Assembly: GCF_014837165.1 (NCBI RefSeq) | Contig: NZ_JACSPM010000001.1 | Span: forward strand, 153,618-217,617 | Direction: 5' to 3' | Length of the DNA stretch: 64,000 nt | From: Microbacterium gallinarum | GTDB lineage: Bacteria > Actinomycetota > Actinomycetes > Actinomycetales > Microbacteriaceae | Part shown: positions 1 through 9,829 of the stretch, piece by piece | Numbering within the stretch: position 1 is the first letter of the stretch | Layout: the number at the start of each line of letters is the position of its first letter | Position numbers and translations under genes: made by a program | Notes under the pieces: model-generated | The model's database searches: none | Told to the model about the DNA's origin: nothing | The model's input: only the letters and a program-made list of their open reading frames with translations

Positions 1-2041
1 CGTCCGCGTGGCTGCGCCCGCCGTGACCGGTCGACGGCGCCGGGATCGACTTCTGCATCTGCACGAGGAACTCGACGTTCGACTGCGTCTCCTTGAGCTT
101 GCCGAGCACGACCTCGAGGGCCTGCTGGGGCTCGAGACCGGCCAGCGCGCGGCGGAGCTTCCAGGTGATCTTGACCTCGTCGGGCGACAGCAGCATCTCT
201 TCGCGGCGGGTGCTCGACGCGTTGACGTCGACGGCCGGGAAGATGCGCTTGTCGGCGAGCTGGCGGTTGAGGCGCAGCTCGCTGTTGCCGGTGCCCTTGA
301 ACTCCTCGAAGATGACCTCGTCCATCTTGGAGCCGGTCTCGACGAGAGCCGTGGCGAGGATCGTGAGCGATCCGCCGTTCTCGATGTTGCGCGCCGCGCC
401 GAAGAAGCGCTTCGGCGGGTACAGCGCCGACGCGTCGACGCCACCCGTGAGCACGCGGCCCGAGGTGGGCGCCGAGATGTTGTAGGCGCGGCCGAGGCGG
501 GTGATCGAGTCGAGCAGCACGACGACGTCGCGGCCGAGCTCGACCAGGCGCTTCGCACGCTCGATGGCGAGCTCGGCGACCGTGGTGTGGTCCTCGGCGG
601 GGCGGTCGAATGTCGAGGCGATGACCTCGCCCTTCACCGTGCGCTGCATGTCGGTGACCTCTTCGGGGCGCTCATCGACGAGCACGACCATGAGGTGGAC
701 CTCGGGGTTGTTGGTCGCGATGGCGTTGGCGATCTGCTGCAGCACGATCGTCTTGCCGGCCTTGGGCGGTGCGACGATGAGACCGCGCTGACCCTTGCCG
801 ATCGGCGCGACGAGGTCGATGATGCGCTGCGTCAGCTTCTCGGGGGCCGTCTCGAGGCGCAGGCGCTCCTGCGGGTAGAGCGGCGTGAGCTTGCCGAACT
901 CGACGCGGGTGGCGGCGTCGTCGACCGACAGGCCGTTGATCGCGTCGACCTTGACCAGCGCATTGTACTTCTGGCGGCTCGACTGCTCGCCCTCGCGCGG
1001 CTGCTTGATCGCGCCGACGACGGCGTCGCCCTTGCGGAGGTTGTACTTCTTCACCTGGCCGAGCGACACGTAGACGTCGCTGGTGCCGGGCAGGTAGCCC
1101 GACGTGCGCACGAAGGCGTAGTTGTCGAGGACGTCGAGGATGCCCGCGATCGGGATCAGGACGTCGTCCTCGCCGATCTCGGTCTCGAACTCGTCGCCCG
1201 TCTGCGGGGCGCCACGGCGCTTGTTGCGCTGGCGGCCGCGACCCGCGCCCTGAGCCGGCTCTTCGTCGGCCTCGGGCGTGGCGGCGGGCGCGTTGTCCTT
1301 GCCGCCGTTCTGCTGCTGGCCGTTCTGCTGCTGACCGCCCTTGTCGCCCTTGTCGTTCTGGTTGCGATTCCGGCTGCGGCTGCGGCTGCGGCTGCGGCTG
1401 CGCGACGGGGTCTCGTCGCCGGTCTGCTCAGCTGCGTCGCCGTCGGCGGGCTTCGTGTCGGCGGATGCCTCGGGCTTCGTGTCGGCGGATGCCTCGGGCT
1501 TCGCGTCGGCGGATGCCTCGATCTTCGCGTCGGCGGATGCCTCGGCGGGCGCGTCGGCGGGGGCGGCCTCAGCCGGAGCGTCGGCAACAGCCGGCGTCTC
1601 AGCGGCCGGAGCCTCGGCGGGTGCCTCATCCGGGGCGGCCTCGGCCTCAGCGGTGGGCGCTTCGGCCTCAGCTGCGGGCGCGGCCTCGGCCGGAGCCTCG
1701 ACCACGGGCTCGGGCGTGACGGCGTCCGCCGTCTTGGCCCGGCGCGGCGCACGCTTGCGCGGCGCCTTCACAGGCGCGGCGGCCTCGGGCTCGGCAACCT
1801 CAGCCTCTGTCGCAGGCACCTCGGCCGGGGCGGCAGGCGCCTCGACCGGAGCAGCCTCGGCGGCACCCTGGCCCTCAGCCGGGGCGTCAGCCGCGGCATC
1901 CGCTTCAGCCTCAGGCTCAGCAACGGGCGCGGTCGACTCGGCGACGGCGTCGGTGGTGGTGTCGACGTTCTCGACGGCCTCGGGCGCTTCCGTGCGCTCG
2001 TCGGCCGTTGCGTCGCTCTGGATCTCGGAGATGGACTCCAC
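1..2041 (-). CDS. rho: Transcription termination factor Rho (3' end cut by window)
   Basis: Hexameric RNA helicase that ends transcripts and limits read-through. The start is taken as the GTG at 2041, behind a GGGAG ribosome binding site. The visible 680 residues end ...STGHGGRSHAD, so only a few codons are missing. The helicase core carries Walker A APPKAGKT near residues 422-429, followed by VLVDERPEEVTDMQR and the LLDSITRLGRAYN Walker B region. The first ~270 residues are a low-complexity extension rich in Ala, Glu and Pro, with four PEASADTK-like repeats, an Arg-Ser run and Gln/Asn/Gly tracts, then the RNA-binding domain. Actinobacterial Rho proteins commonly carry such inserts; E. coli Rho has 419 residues. 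It lies downstream of thrB with a 194-base leader, as in other actinobacteria. Confidence 0.97.
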   Translation of the reverse strand, partial: MESISEIQSDATADERTEAPEAVENVDTTTDAVAESTAPVAEPEAEADAAADAPAEGQGAAEAAPVEAPAAPAEVPATEAEVAEPEAAAPVKAPRKRAPRRAKTADAVTPEPVVEAPAEAAPAAEAEAPTAEAEAAPDEAPAEAPAAETPAVADAPAEAAPADAPAEASADAKIEASADAKPEASADTKPEASADTKPADGDAAEQTGDETPSRSRSRSRSRSRNRNQNDKGDKGGQQQNGQQQNGGKDNAPAATPEADEEPAQGAGRGRQRNKRRGAPQTGDEFETEIGEDDVLIPIAGILDVLDNYAFVRTSGYLPGTSDVYVSLGQVKKYNLRKGDAVVGAIKQPREGEQSSRQKYNALVKVDAINGLSVDDAATRVEFGKLTPLYPQERLRLETAPEKLTQRIIDLVAPIGKGQRGLIVAPPKAGKTIVLQQIANAIATNNPEVHLMVVLVDERPEEVTDMQRTVKGEVIASTFDRPAEDHTTVAELAIERAKRLVELGRDVVVLLDSITRLGRAYNISAPTSGRVLTGGVDASALYPPKRFFGAARNIENGGSLTILATALVETGSKMDEVIFEEFKGTGNSELRLNRQLADKRIFPAVDVNASSTRREEMLLSPDEVKITWKLRRALAGLEPQQALEVVLGKLKETQSNVEFLVQMQKSIPAPSTGHGGRSHAD
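1372..1403 (-). repeat. CTGCGG simple repeat encoding an Arg-Ser tract in Rho
   Basis: About five consecutive CTGCGG hexamers encode alternating Arg-Ser (RSRSRSRSRS) just before the Asn/Gln-rich part of the Rho extension. It is an in-frame microsatellite. Confidence 0.9.
1450..1545 (-). repeat. Four tandem 24-bp repeats inside rho
   Basis: Four near-identical 24-base units (1450-1473, 1474-1497, 1498-1521, 1522-1545) each encode an eight-residue PEASADTK-like block in the Rho N-terminal extension. The length is a multiple of three, so copy-number change would keep the frame. Confidence 0.95.
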
Positions 2042-2201
2042 GAGTTCTCCCTTGTCAAACGAATGGAAATGCACATCCGCACGAGGCGCGCTGTTCATCA
2101 GGCGTCTTGCCCGACCCTTCGACGTTCAAGGCCCTGAGATGGACTCGAGAACCGCGATGGCGCTCAGAGACCGTCAGCAGGATGTGGGGGGTCGTGCGGG
2201 T

Positions 2202-2216
2202 TTCGCAGAATGCGAA
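2202..2216. other. Short palindrome between thrB and rho
   Basis: TTCGCA-GAA-TGCGAA is a perfect inverted repeat 20 bases past the thrB stop and 161 bases before the rho start. It could end the thrB transcript or sit in the rho leader. There is no T-tract. Confidence 0.4.
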
Positions 2217-2235
2217 CGGAGGCCAGATTCACGAT

Positions 2236-3183
2236 TTACGTGGAACCCTCCGCGTACTCCCTCACTGTACCACCCTTGAAGTCGACGGCGAGCATGAGCG
2301 CCTCCCACGGGGTGTCGGATGCCGCCGACGCGAGGGCTGCGGCCTCGAGGCGGCGGCCCGGTCCGTCGGCGAGCACGAGCACGCTCGGTCCCGCGCCCGA
2401 GACGACGGCGGCGAACCCCTCGGCACGCAGCATGCGCACGAGGTTGTCGGTGGCCGGCATCGCGCTCGCGCGGTAGTTCTGGTGGAGCTTGTCTTCGGTC
2501 GCGGCCTGCAGCAGCTCGGGGCTCTGGGTGAGCGCGGCGATCAGGAGCGCCGAGCGCGAGACGTTGAACACGGCGTCCTCGCGCGGCACCTGCAGCGGCT
2601 GCAGGCTGCGGGCGACCTCGGTCGACATCGTGAACTCGGGCACGAACACCAGCGGCGAAACGCCGCGGTGCACGAGCAGCTTCTTGTGCTGCGGGCCCTG
2701 CTCGTCCATCCACGCGATCGTGAGTCCGCCGAACAGTGCCGGCGCGACATTGTCGGGGTGCCCCTCGAGCTCGGTCGCGAGGCTCAGCAGGGTGTCGGGC
2801 CCGAGTTCGATGTCGCCCTCGAGCAGCCCCTTGGCCGCCAGGATGCCCGACACGACGGCGGCGCCCGACGATCCGAGTCCGCGGCCGTGGGGGATCACGT
2901 TGTGCGCGTGCAGCCGCAGGCCCGGCATGCGGCGCCCGACCGATTCGTACGTGTACGCGATCGCGCGCACGACGAGGTGCGAGGCGTCGCGCGGCACGTC
3001 GGCCGCACCCTGACCGGTGACCTCGATCTCGAGCTCCCCCGGCGGCAGGGCCGTGACGTCGAGCTCGTCGTACACGCTCAGCGCCAGGCCGAGTGTGTCG
3101 AAGCCGGGTCCGAGGTTGGCGCTCGTCGCGGGCACCCGGACGAGCACACGGCGTCCCGGAGCCGGGACGACGGCTGCGTTCAC
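2236..3183 (-). CDS. thrB: Homoserine kinase
   Basis: Phosphorylates homoserine with ATP, the penultimate step of threonine synthesis. It is a GHMP-kinase family protein of 315 residues. [15 protein letters not shown] lies at 19-33, the nucleotide loop [14 protein letters not shown] at ~98-111, and the C-terminal [10 protein letters not shown] motif follows. I start it at the GTG at 3183, which overlaps the thrC stop by four bases (GTGA). A longer in-frame opening exists but would lie inside thrC and lacks family similarity. It is the last gene of lysA-hom-thrC-thrB and is probably translationally coupled to thrC. Confidence 0.96.
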   Translation of the reverse strand: MNAAVVPAPGRRVLVRVPATSANLGPGFDTLGLALSVYDELDVTALPPGELEIEVTGQGAADVPRDASHLVVRAIAYTYESVGRRMPGLRLHAHNVIPHGRGLGSSGAAVVSGILAAKGLLEGDIELGPDTLLSLATELEGHPDNVAPALFGGLTIAWMDEQGPQHKKLLVHRGVSPLVFVPEFTMSTEVARSLQPLQVPREDAVFNVSRSALLIAALTQSPELLQAATEDKLHQNYRASAMPATDNLVRMLRAEGFAAVVSGAGPSVLVLADGPGRRLEAAALASAASDTPWEALMLAVDFKGGTVREYAEGST

Positions 3184-4268
3184 GCGGTCGCCGCCGCAGG
3201 CGCGAGATCGAGGACGGATGCCACTTCCGACGTCGTGGCGTCGACCACGGTCGGCTCGACCTGGCTGCCGTCGGCGTTGCGCAGTGCCCACTGCGGGTCC
3301 TTGAGTCCGTGGCCCGTGACGGTGAGCACGACTCGCGCACCCTGCGGCACGACGCCGGCCTCAACGCGGTCGAGGAGACCCGCGACGCTGATCGCGGACG
3401 CGGGCTCGACGAAGATGCCGACCTCGCCCGCCAGCAGCTTCTGCGCGGCGAGGATGCGCTGGTCGTCGATGGCGCCGAAGTAGCCGTCGGTCGCGTGGCG
3501 CGCCTCGAGCGCGAGCTCCCACGAGGCCGGATTGCCGATGCGGATGGCGCTGGCCACGGTGTCGGGGTTCTTCACGACCTCGCCGCGCACGAGCGGCGCG
3601 GAGCCCTCTGCCTGGAAGCCGAACATGCGCGGCACGCGCGTGGACACGCCGCCCTCGGCCTCCTCGCGGTAGCCGCGGGTGTACGCGGTGTAATTGCCGG
3701 CGTTGCCGACGGGGATGAAGTGGAAGTCGGGCGCGTCGCCGAGCTGCTCCACGACCTCGTAGGCGGCGGTCTTCTGGCCGTCGATGCGGTCGGGGTTGAC
3801 CGAGTTGACGAGGTGCACCGGGTAGTTGTCGGCGAGCTCGCGCGCGATCTCGAGGCAGTCATCGAAGTTGCCGCGGATCTGGATGAGCTGGCCGTTGTGC
3901 GCGACGGCCTGGCTGAGCTTGCCCATGGCGATCTTGCCCTCGGGCACCAGCACCGCCGCGGTGATGCCGGCGTGCGCCGCGTAGGCCGCGGCCGACGCCG
4001 ACGTGTTGCCCGTCGACGCGCAGATGACGGCCTTCGCACCGTGCTCGATCGCGCGTGAGACGGCGACGGTCATGCCGCGGTCCTTGAACGACCCGGTGGG
4101 GTTCATGCCCTCGAACTTCACCCACACGTCGGTGCCGGTGCGGCGCGACAGCGAGGGGGCGGGCAGAAGCGGCGTGCCGCCCTCCCCGAGGGTGACGACG
4201 GTCGAGGCATCCGTGACGCCCAGACGATCCGCATACTCGCGCAGGACTCCGCGCCAGACGTGTGCCAT
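3180..4268 (-). CDS. thrC: Threonine synthase
   Basis: PLP enzyme converting O-phosphohomoserine to threonine and phosphate. The 362 residues start at the ATG at 4268, preceded by GGAAGGAG nine bases upstream; six extra in-frame codons upstream are judged untranslated. The PLP lysine lies in [11 protein letters not shown] (K62). [13 protein letters not shown] and the phosphate-binding [15 protein letters not shown] motif follow. The length fits the short actinobacterial class. The gene begins one base after the hom stop and overlaps thrB by four bases, so the three genes form one transcription unit. Confidence 0.97.
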   Translation of the reverse strand: MAHVWRGVLREYADRLGVTDASTVVTLGEGGTPLLPAPSLSRRTGTDVWVKFEGMNPTGSFKDRGMTVAVSRAIEHGAKAVICASTGNTSASAAAYAAHAGITAAVLVPEGKIAMGKLSQAVAHNGQLIQIRGNFDDCLEIARELADNYPVHLVNSVNPDRIDGQKTAAYEVVEQLGDAPDFHFIPVGNAGNYTAYTRGYREEAEGGVSTRVPRMFGFQAEGSAPLVRGEVVKNPDTVASAIRIGNPASWELALEARHATDGYFGAIDDQRILAAQKLLAGEVGIFVEPASAISVAGLLDRVEAGVVPQGARVVLTVTGHGLKDPQWALRNADGSQVEPTVVDATTSEVASVLDLAPAAATA

Positions 4269-4269
4269 G

Positions 4270-5574
4270 TCAGTCTCCTTCCACACGCAGGACCGAGACG
4301 ACGCGCTCGACGACGCCGCTCGCGGCGAGACGGTCGACCGTCTCGCTGAGGTCCTGCTCCAAAGCCTTGTGCGTGCCGATCACCAGACGCGCGGTGCGGG
4401 CGTCTTCGCCCACGACGGTCTGCTCGACGTTCGCGATCGACACGCGGCCGTCGCTGAGGATGCCGGCGACCGTGGCGAGCACGCCGGGCTGGTCGTCGAC
4501 CTCGAGGGTGATCTGGTACCGGGTCGTGACGCGTCCGATGGGGACGATCGGGAGGTTCGCCAGAGTGGACTCTCCCACGCCGACGCCGCCCGCGATATGC
4601 CGGCGCGCGGCCGAGACGACGTCGCCGAGCACGGCCGACGCGGTCTGCACGCCGCCGGCGCCCGCACCGTAGAACATGAGGTTGCCCGCAGCCTCGGCCT
4701 GGACGAACACGGCGTTGTTCGCGCCGTGCACGCTCGCGAGCGGGTGGGCGCGGTCGACGAGCGCCGGGTACACACGCACGGAGATGGACTCGTCGGCGCC
4801 GCCGTTCAGGCGCTCGCACACGGCGAGGAGCTTGATGACGTAGCCGGCGTGGCGCGCGGCATCCATCATCGACTTGTCGATCGTCGTGATGCCCTCACGG
4901 TGCACCGACTCGAGCGGCACGGTGGTGTGGAAGGCGAGGCTTGCGAGGATCGCCGCCTTCTGCGCGGCGTCGTAGCCTTCGACGTCGGCGGTGGGGTCGG
5001 CTTCGGCGTAGCCCAGGCGCTGGGCGTCGGCGAGCACGTCGGCGAACTCGGCGCCCTCGGTGTCCATGCGGTCGAGGATGTAGTTCGTCGTGCCGTTGAC
5101 GATGCCCATGATGCGCTGCACCCGGTCGCCGGCGAGCGAGTCGCGCAGCGGACGGATGATCGGGATCGCACCGGCCGCGGCCGCCTCGTAGTACACCTCG
5201 GCGCCCACCTGGTCGGCGGCGTCGAAGATCTCGGGACCGTGCGTGGCGAGCAGCGCCTTGTTGGCGGTGACGACGTCGGCGCCCGAGTTGATCGCCGTGA
5301 GCAGGTGCGAACGCGCGGGCTCGATGCCGCCCATGAGCTCGATGACGATGTCGGCGCCCACGATGAGCGACTCGGCGTCGGTGGTGAGCAGCTCACGGGG
5401 CAGGTCGACATCGCGCGGGGCGTCGACGTCGCGCACGGCGATGCCGATCAGCTCGAGACGCGCTCCGGCGCGGTCGGCGAGCTCGTCGGCGTGCTGACGC
5501 AGCAGCGACGCGACCTGCGAGCCGACGGCCCCGGCACCCAGCAGCGCAACGCGAAGACGTCGGTAATCGGTCAC
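4270..5574 (-). CDS. hom: Homoserine dehydrogenase with ACT domain
   Basis: Reduces aspartate semialdehyde to homoserine at the branch to threonine and methionine. The 434 residues contain an NAD(P)-binding [10 protein letters not shown] near residue 10, ELMGGIEPA, and the catalytic region [11 protein letters not shown]...[18 protein letters not shown]-terminal ACT domain (~355-434, [21 protein letters not shown]) usually confers threonine feedback. The start is the GTG at 5574, overlapping the lysA stop by four bases. The frame stays open far upstream through lysA, but that is an antiphase artefact. Confidence 0.97.
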   Translation of the reverse strand: MTDYRRLRVALLGAGAVGSQVASLLRQHADELADRAGARLELIGIAVRDVDAPRDVDLPRELLTTDAESLIVGADIVIELMGGIEPARSHLLTAINSGADVVTANKALLATHGPEIFDAADQVGAEVYYEAAAAGAIPIIRPLRDSLAGDRVQRIMGIVNGTTNYILDRMDTEGAEFADVLADAQRLGYAEADPTADVEGYDAAQKAAILASLAFHTTVPLESVHREGITTIDKSMMDAARHAGYVIKLLAVCERLNGGADESISVRVYPALVDRAHPLASVHGANNAVFVQAEAAGNLMFYGAGAGGVQTASAVLGDVVSAARRHIAGGVGVGESTLANLPIVPIGRVTTRYQITLEVDDQPGVLATVAGILSDGRVSIANVEQTVVGEDARTARLVIGTHKALEQDLSETVDRLAASGVVERVVSVLRVEGD

Positions 5575-7022
5575 TTGTCCTCGCTCCGGTCGCTCAGTAC
5601 AGGCATGTCGATCCCTTTCTCGGGGTGGCCGGTGAGGCCGGCATCGCGCGCGAGCAGATCGTCGATCGACTCGCCGCGCACGATGACGCGCGCCTCTCCC
5701 CCGCGCAGCGCCACGACGGGCGGGCGGGGGACGTAGTTGTAGTTGCTCGCGAGCGAGAAGCAGTAGGCGCCGGTCGCCGGGACGGCGAGCAGGTCGCCCG
5801 GAGCCACATCGCCGGGCAGGTACTCCGCGTCGACGACGACGTCGCCCGACTCGCAGTGCTTGCCGACCACGCGCACCAGCACCGGTTCGGAGTCGCTTGC
5901 GCGAGACGCGATGCGCGCGGAGAACTCCGCGCCGTACAGCGCGGGCCGGGGGTTGTCGCTCATGCCGCCGTCGACGCTCACGTAGAGGCGCTCGGCGCCG
6001 TCGACTTCGACCGGCTTGGTCGTGCCGACCTCGTAGAGGGTGACCCCCGCGCGACCGACGATCGCGCGTCCGGGTTCGAAGGCGAGATTCGGGATCGGGA
6101 TGCCGCGCACCTCGCACTGACGTGCGACGGCGTCGGCGATGCCCATCGCCAGCTCTTCGATGGGCGTCGGGTCGTCGACCGAGGTATAGGCGATGCCGAA
6201 GCCGCCGCCGAGGTTCAGCACCGGCAGCTCTCCGCCCGCGAGGAGCTCGGCATGCAGCTCGACGATGCGCGACGCGGACTCCTCGAACCCGGCGGTGCCG
6301 AAGATCTGCGACCCGATGTGGCAGTGCAGACCGACGAGGTCGAGCCCCGGGAGCTCGCGGATGCGGGATGCCGCGGCCGCGGCATCCGTCAATGTGAAAC
6401 CGAACTTCTGGTCTTCGTGCGCCGTCGCCAGGAAGTCGTGCGTCTCGGCGTGCACGCCGCTGTTCACCCGCAGCAGCACCGACTGCCGCACGCCGCGGCG
6501 GTCGACGATCGCGGCGAGGCGCTCGATCTCGATCAGGCTGTCGATGACGATCGACCCGATGCCCGCCTCGACGGAGGCCTCGAGCTCGGCGACGCTCTTG
6601 TTGTTGCCGTGGAAGCCGAGCCGCGCCGGATCGGCACCGGCGGCGAGCGCGACGGCGAGCTCGCCGCCCGTGCACACGTCGACCGCGAGCCCCTCCTCGG
6701 TGACCCAGCGCACGACCTCGGCGCTCAGGAACGCCTTGCCGGCGTAGTAGACGCGCGCCTGCACGCCGTGCAGGGCAGCCGCCGCGCGGAAGGCGTCGAG
6801 CGTGCGGCGGGCGGTCGCGCGCACCTCGTCTTCGTCCAGCACCCACAGCGGCGTGCCGAAGTGCTCGCGCAGCGCCGTCGCGGGGATGCCGCCGAGGCGC
6901 AGCACGCCATCGCCGTCGCGCGTCGCTGCCGTCGGCCACACGAGCGGCGTGAGGGCGTTGGCATCATCCGGCTCGGACAGCCATGACGGTGCCAGGGAGC
7001 GGGACTGCGAAGGGGCGGACAC
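5571..7022 (-). CDS. lysA: Diaminopimelate decarboxylase
   Basis: PLP-dependent final step of lysine synthesis from meso-diaminopimelate. About 483 residues from the GTG at 7022; the true start could be slightly different because no clear Shine-Dalgarno precedes it. The PLP lysine is in VYYAGKAF (K96). HGNNKS, HCHIGSQIF, the phosphate-binding NLGGGFGIAY, EPGRAIVG, and the substrate-site KHCESGD are all present. It heads the lysA-hom-thrC-thrB operon, with its own promoter and a ~137-base structured leader. Confidence 0.95.
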   Translation of the reverse strand: MSAPSQSRSLAPSWLSEPDDANALTPLVWPTAATRDGDGVLRLGGIPATALREHFGTPLWVLDEDEVRATARRTLDAFRAAAALHGVQARVYYAGKAFLSAEVVRWVTEEGLAVDVCTGGELAVALAAGADPARLGFHGNNKSVAELEASVEAGIGSIVIDSLIEIERLAAIVDRRGVRQSVLLRVNSGVHAETHDFLATAHEDQKFGFTLTDAAAAASRIRELPGLDLVGLHCHIGSQIFGTAGFEESASRIVELHAELLAGGELPVLNLGGGFGIAYTSVDDPTPIEELAMGIADAVARQCEVRGIPIPNLAFEPGRAIVGRAGVTLYEVGTTKPVEVDGAERLYVSVDGGMSDNPRPALYGAEFSARIASRASDSEPVLVRVVGKHCESGDVVVDAEYLPGDVAPGDLLAVPATGAYCFSLASNYNYVPRPPVVALRGGEARVIVRGESIDDLLARDAGLTGHPEKGIDMPVLSDRSEDK

Positions 7023-7160
7023 GGAGAGGACCAATCGGTTCGGGCTTCGGCGCGGGACCGTCCGGTGGACCGGATCTGCGCGAATCAGCTCGGCGGACGC
7101 GCCGGGCGCGCACTCGATCCGGCGGTCGCGTTCACCCGTGAGTTCCCGCGCCGGACGGTC
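7023..7160 (-). promoter_or_regulatory. Structured 5' leader of the lysA operon
   Basis: From the predicted transcription start near 7159 to the lysA start there are ~137 bases. The 5' end of the RNA (complement of 7151-7160) and a downstream segment (7056-7065) form a perfect 10-base inverted repeat GACCGTCCGG/CCGGACGGTC. A second overlapping pair CGCGGGA/TCCCGCG (7051-7057 with 7144-7150) would compete with or knot the first. A local CCGG-TCCA-CCGG hairpin lies at 7062-7073. It does not look like an L-box lysine riboswitch. Confidence 0.45.
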
Positions 7161-7165
7161 TTTGC

Positions 7166-7171
7166 AGTCTA
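7166..7171 (-). promoter_or_regulatory. -10 box of the lysA operon
   Basis: TAGACT on the minus strand lies just upstream of the lysA leader. No convincing -35 hexamer is visible. Confidence 0.5.
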
Positions 7172-7217
7172 GGGCACAGCCCATGCCGGGCCCGTGATGT
7201 GTGACGCCCCGCGAGGG

Positions 7218-8036
7218 TCAGTCGCAGGTGCCGTCAGCCTGCAGCGCGGGGTCGGTGACGATCCCGCCGTCGACGTCGGCATCGGCGACGAGCACGTCCC
7301 CATCGACCTGCACGTCGGTGAGCGTCACGCCGGCCGGGATGTACTCGGCGAGGCAGAACGTCCAGTCGCGCACGACGACGTCGGCGAGCTGCCCGAACTG
7401 TTCCGAGAGCTGGGAGGCGTCGATCTGGGCTCCCGCGAGTTCGAACGACGTGGGCGTCAGCACGATGTCGCCGTCGGCGATGGAGGGGGCGAGCGTCACC
7501 CCGACCGGGAACCCCGCACCTAACAGCTGCAGCTCGGTCGCCACGCTGATGTCGGGTTCGGCGAGGCTGACGGTCTCTGCCGGGAAGTTCTCCACCGCGG
7601 AGAGGAGCCCGCGCAGCTGCTCTTCGTCGAGGGTCACCGTCGCCGTGGCGCCACCCATGTCGGCGCCCTGGCGGATGGGCACGTCGGTCGCGGTGACGGT
7701 GACGTCGCCTTCGTACTCGCCGACGGGCACATCCTCGGACGACACGGTGATCTCGTCGAGGCTGCCGCCGAGGAGCTGCGGGATGAGCACCCCCGGCACG
7801 GCGACGTCGATCGGGTGATCGGCCGGCAGCGAGAGCCGTTCGCGGATCTCCTGCTTGACGGTCTGCTGCACGAGGTCGCGGGCGACCGCCTCGGCGACGA
7901 ACCACGCGACGACGGCGAGTCCGACGACGATGAGCAGCGCAATGATCCACGGCCACGCACGGCGTCGTCGACGGGGCGCCGGCGGCTGCTCCCACTCGGG
8001 CAGCGGCTGGGTGGGATGCGCGTCGGCGGCCATCAT
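7218..8036 (-). CDS. LmeA/DUF2993-type membrane-anchored lipid-binding protein
   Basis: About 272 residues. A Pro- and Arg-rich cytoplasmic N-terminus (PPAPRRRRRAW) is followed by one membrane segment at ~28-50, then an extracytoplasmic β-rich domain (AEAVARDLVQQTVKQEIRE, DVAVPGVLIPQLLGG) typical of DUF2993. Family members such as mycobacterial LmeA bind phospholipid and act in cell-envelope lipoglycan maturation; a similar role here is inference. Two ATGs (8036, 8033) lie 4-8 bases after the argS stop without a ribosome binding site, suggesting coupling to argS. Confidence 0.8.
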   Translation of the reverse strand: MMAADAHPTQPLPEWEQPPAPRRRRRAWPWIIALLIVVGLAVVAWFVAEAVARDLVQQTVKQEIRERLSLPADHPIDVAVPGVLIPQLLGGSLDEITVSSEDVPVGEYEGDVTVTATDVPIRQGADMGGATATVTLDEEQLRGLLSAVENFPAETVSLAEPDISVATELQLLGAGFPVGVTLAPSIADGDIVLTPTSFELAGAQIDASQLSEQFGQLADVVVRDWTFCLAEYIPAGVTLTDVQVDGDVLVADADVDGGIVTDPALQADGTCD

Positions 8037-8040
8037 CGTG

Positions 8041-9705
8041 TCACATCCGTTCCGGCGCACCCACGCCGAGCAGGTCGAGGCCGTTGCGCAGCACCTGGCC
8101 CGTGGCGTCGTTGAGCCACAGGCGCGTGCGGTGCACCGGCTCGACGGGGTTGTCGCCGAGCGGGATCACGCGGCAGTTGTCGTACCAGCGGTGGTAGAGG
8201 CCGGCGAGCTCCTCGAGGTATCGCGCGATGCGGTGCGGCTCGCGCACCTCGGCTGCATAGGCGACGATGCGCGGGAACTCCTGGAGCGCGCCGAGGAGCG
8301 CTGACTCGGTCTCGTGCGACAGCAGCTCGGGGGCGAACTCCGAGCGGTCCACGCCGGAGTTCGCGGCGTTGCGGGCCACGTTGTGCGTGCGCGCGTGGGC
8401 GTACTGCACGTAGAAGACCGGGTTGTCGTTGGTGCGCTTCTGCAGCACGTCGAGGTCGACGTCGAGGTTGGAGTCGGTCGAGCTGCGCACGAGGGCGTAG
8501 CGCGCAGCATCCTTCCCCACCACCTCGACGAGGTCTTCGAGGGTCACCACCGTGCCGGCGCGCTTCGACATGCGCATCGGCTGGCCGTCCTTGACGAGGT
8601 TGACCATCTGGCCGATGAGGATCTGCAGGTTGACGCCCGGCTCGTCGCCGAAGGCCGCGCACATGGCCATGAGCCGCTGCACGTAGCCGTGGTGGTCGGC
8701 GCCGAGCATGATGATGCAGCGGTTGAAGCCGCGCTCGCGCTTGTCGAGGTAGTAGGCCAGGTCACCCGAGATGTAGGCCGGCGTGCCGTTGGAGCGGATG
8801 ACGACGCGGTCGCGGTCGTCGCCGAAGGTCGTGGAGCGCAGCCAGACCGCACCGTCGTCCTCGAAGATGTGACCCAGCTCGTCGAGGCGCTTCACCGCGC
8901 GCTCGACGGCGCCGGACTCGTGCAGGTCGTTCTCGTGGAAGTAGACGTCGAAGTCGACGCCGAACTCGTGGAGGCTCTTCTTGATCTCCTCGAACATGAA
9001 GCCGACGCCGAGCTCGCGGAACGCCTCCTGCTTCGCGTCGGCGTCGAGCGCGTCGATGTCGCCCTCGTAGGCCAGCGCGACGCGGCGGGCGATGTCGACG
9101 ATGTAGCCGCCGCCGTAGCCGTCCTCGGGGGTCGGCAGACCCTCGTGCGCGGCGACGAGGCTGCGGGCGAACCGGTCGATCTGCGCACCGTGGTCGTTGA
9201 AGTAGTACTCGCGCGTCACGGACGCGCCCTGCGAAGCCAGGATGCGGGCCAGCGAGTCACCCACCGCCGCCCAGCGGGTGCCGCCGAGGTGGATGGGTCC
9301 GGTCGGGTTCGCCGAGACGAACTCGAGGTTGATGACTTCGTCGGCGCGGCTGGCGTTGGTGCCGAAGGCTGCGCCCGCGTCGACGATGGTCTTCGCGAGG
9401 GCGCCGGCGGCCGCAGCATCCAGTCGGATGTTGATGAAGCCCGGTCCGGCGACCTCGACGTCGGCGATGCCCTCCACCGCGGAGAGGCCCTCGGCGATCT
9501 CGGCGGCGAACTCACGCGGGTTCGCGCCGATGCCCTTCGCGAGCTTGAGCGCCGCGTTCGACGCCCAGTCGCCGTGCTCGCGGTTCTTCGGCCGGTCCAG
9601 CACCAGGTCGGCCGCGGTGAGGCCGTCTGCCGCGCCGGGGCGTCGCGCCTCCGCGAGGGGTGCGATGACGGCGAGCAGGGCGGCGGAGAGCGCTTCGGGA
9701 TTCAT
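8041..9705 (-). CDS. argS: Arginyl-tRNA synthetase
   Basis: Class I synthetase charging tRNA-Arg, 554 residues, full length. The HIGH-like signature is [16 protein letters not shown] (HLGG at 139-142), and the KMSK-like motif is [17 protein letters not shown]. The C-terminal DALR anticodon-binding region ends ...[10 protein letters not shown]. The ATG at 9705 follows a TAGAAT -10-like box by nine bases, so the leader is very short or absent. argS heads the conserved actinobacterial argS-lysA-hom-thrC-thrB-rho run; the DUF2993 gene is inserted after it. Confidence 0.98.
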   Translation of the reverse strand: MNPEALSAALLAVIAPLAEARRPGAADGLTAADLVLDRPKNREHGDWASNAALKLAKGIGANPREFAAEIAEGLSAVEGIADVEVAGPGFINIRLDAAAAGALAKTIVDAGAAFGTNASRADEVINLEFVSANPTGPIHLGGTRWAAVGDSLARILASQGASVTREYYFNDHGAQIDRFARSLVAAHEGLPTPEDGYGGGYIVDIARRVALAYEGDIDALDADAKQEAFRELGVGFMFEEIKKSLHEFGVDFDVYFHENDLHESGAVERAVKRLDELGHIFEDDGAVWLRSTTFGDDRDRVVIRSNGTPAYISGDLAYYLDKRERGFNRCIIMLGADHHGYVQRLMAMCAAFGDEPGVNLQILIGQMVNLVKDGQPMRMSKRAGTVVTLEDLVEVVGKDAARYALVRSSTDSNLDVDLDVLQKRTNDNPVFYVQYAHARTHNVARNAANSGVDRSEFAPELLSHETESALLGALQEFPRIVAYAAEVREPHRIARYLEELAGLYHRWYDNCRVIPLGDNPVEPVHRTRLWLNDATGQVLRNGLDLLGVGAPERM

Positions 9706-9778
9706 AGCCCGCCAATTCTACGGGCGTATCAGGGCGATCCCGCTCGGCGCTCCTGTCGTGCGCTCTTCGCTGCCGGGT

Positions 9779-9811
9779 CGTTGAGCGAGCGAAGCGGGAC
9801 GAAACGCGTCT
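9779..9811. repeat. Intergenic CGTTGAGCGAGCG repeat
   Basis: The sequence beginning CGTTGAGCGAGCGAAGCGGG lies between argS and the transglutaminase-like gene. Its first 13 bases recur at 56111-56123, making it a probable dispersed REP-like family. I recall similar intergenic words in Microbacterium genomes. Confidence 0.55.
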
Positions 9812-9829
9812 TGGCCCTTGAGGAGCCTC

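Noticed and set aside
1450..1545. CRISPR-like repeat array
   Set aside because: The units are contiguous without spacers and are codons of rho.
4270..6939. An open frame joining lysA antiphase sequence with hom into an 889-residue protein
   Set aside because: The upstream 450 residues are Arg/Gly-rich translation of lysA in another frame. True hom starts at the GTG at 5574.
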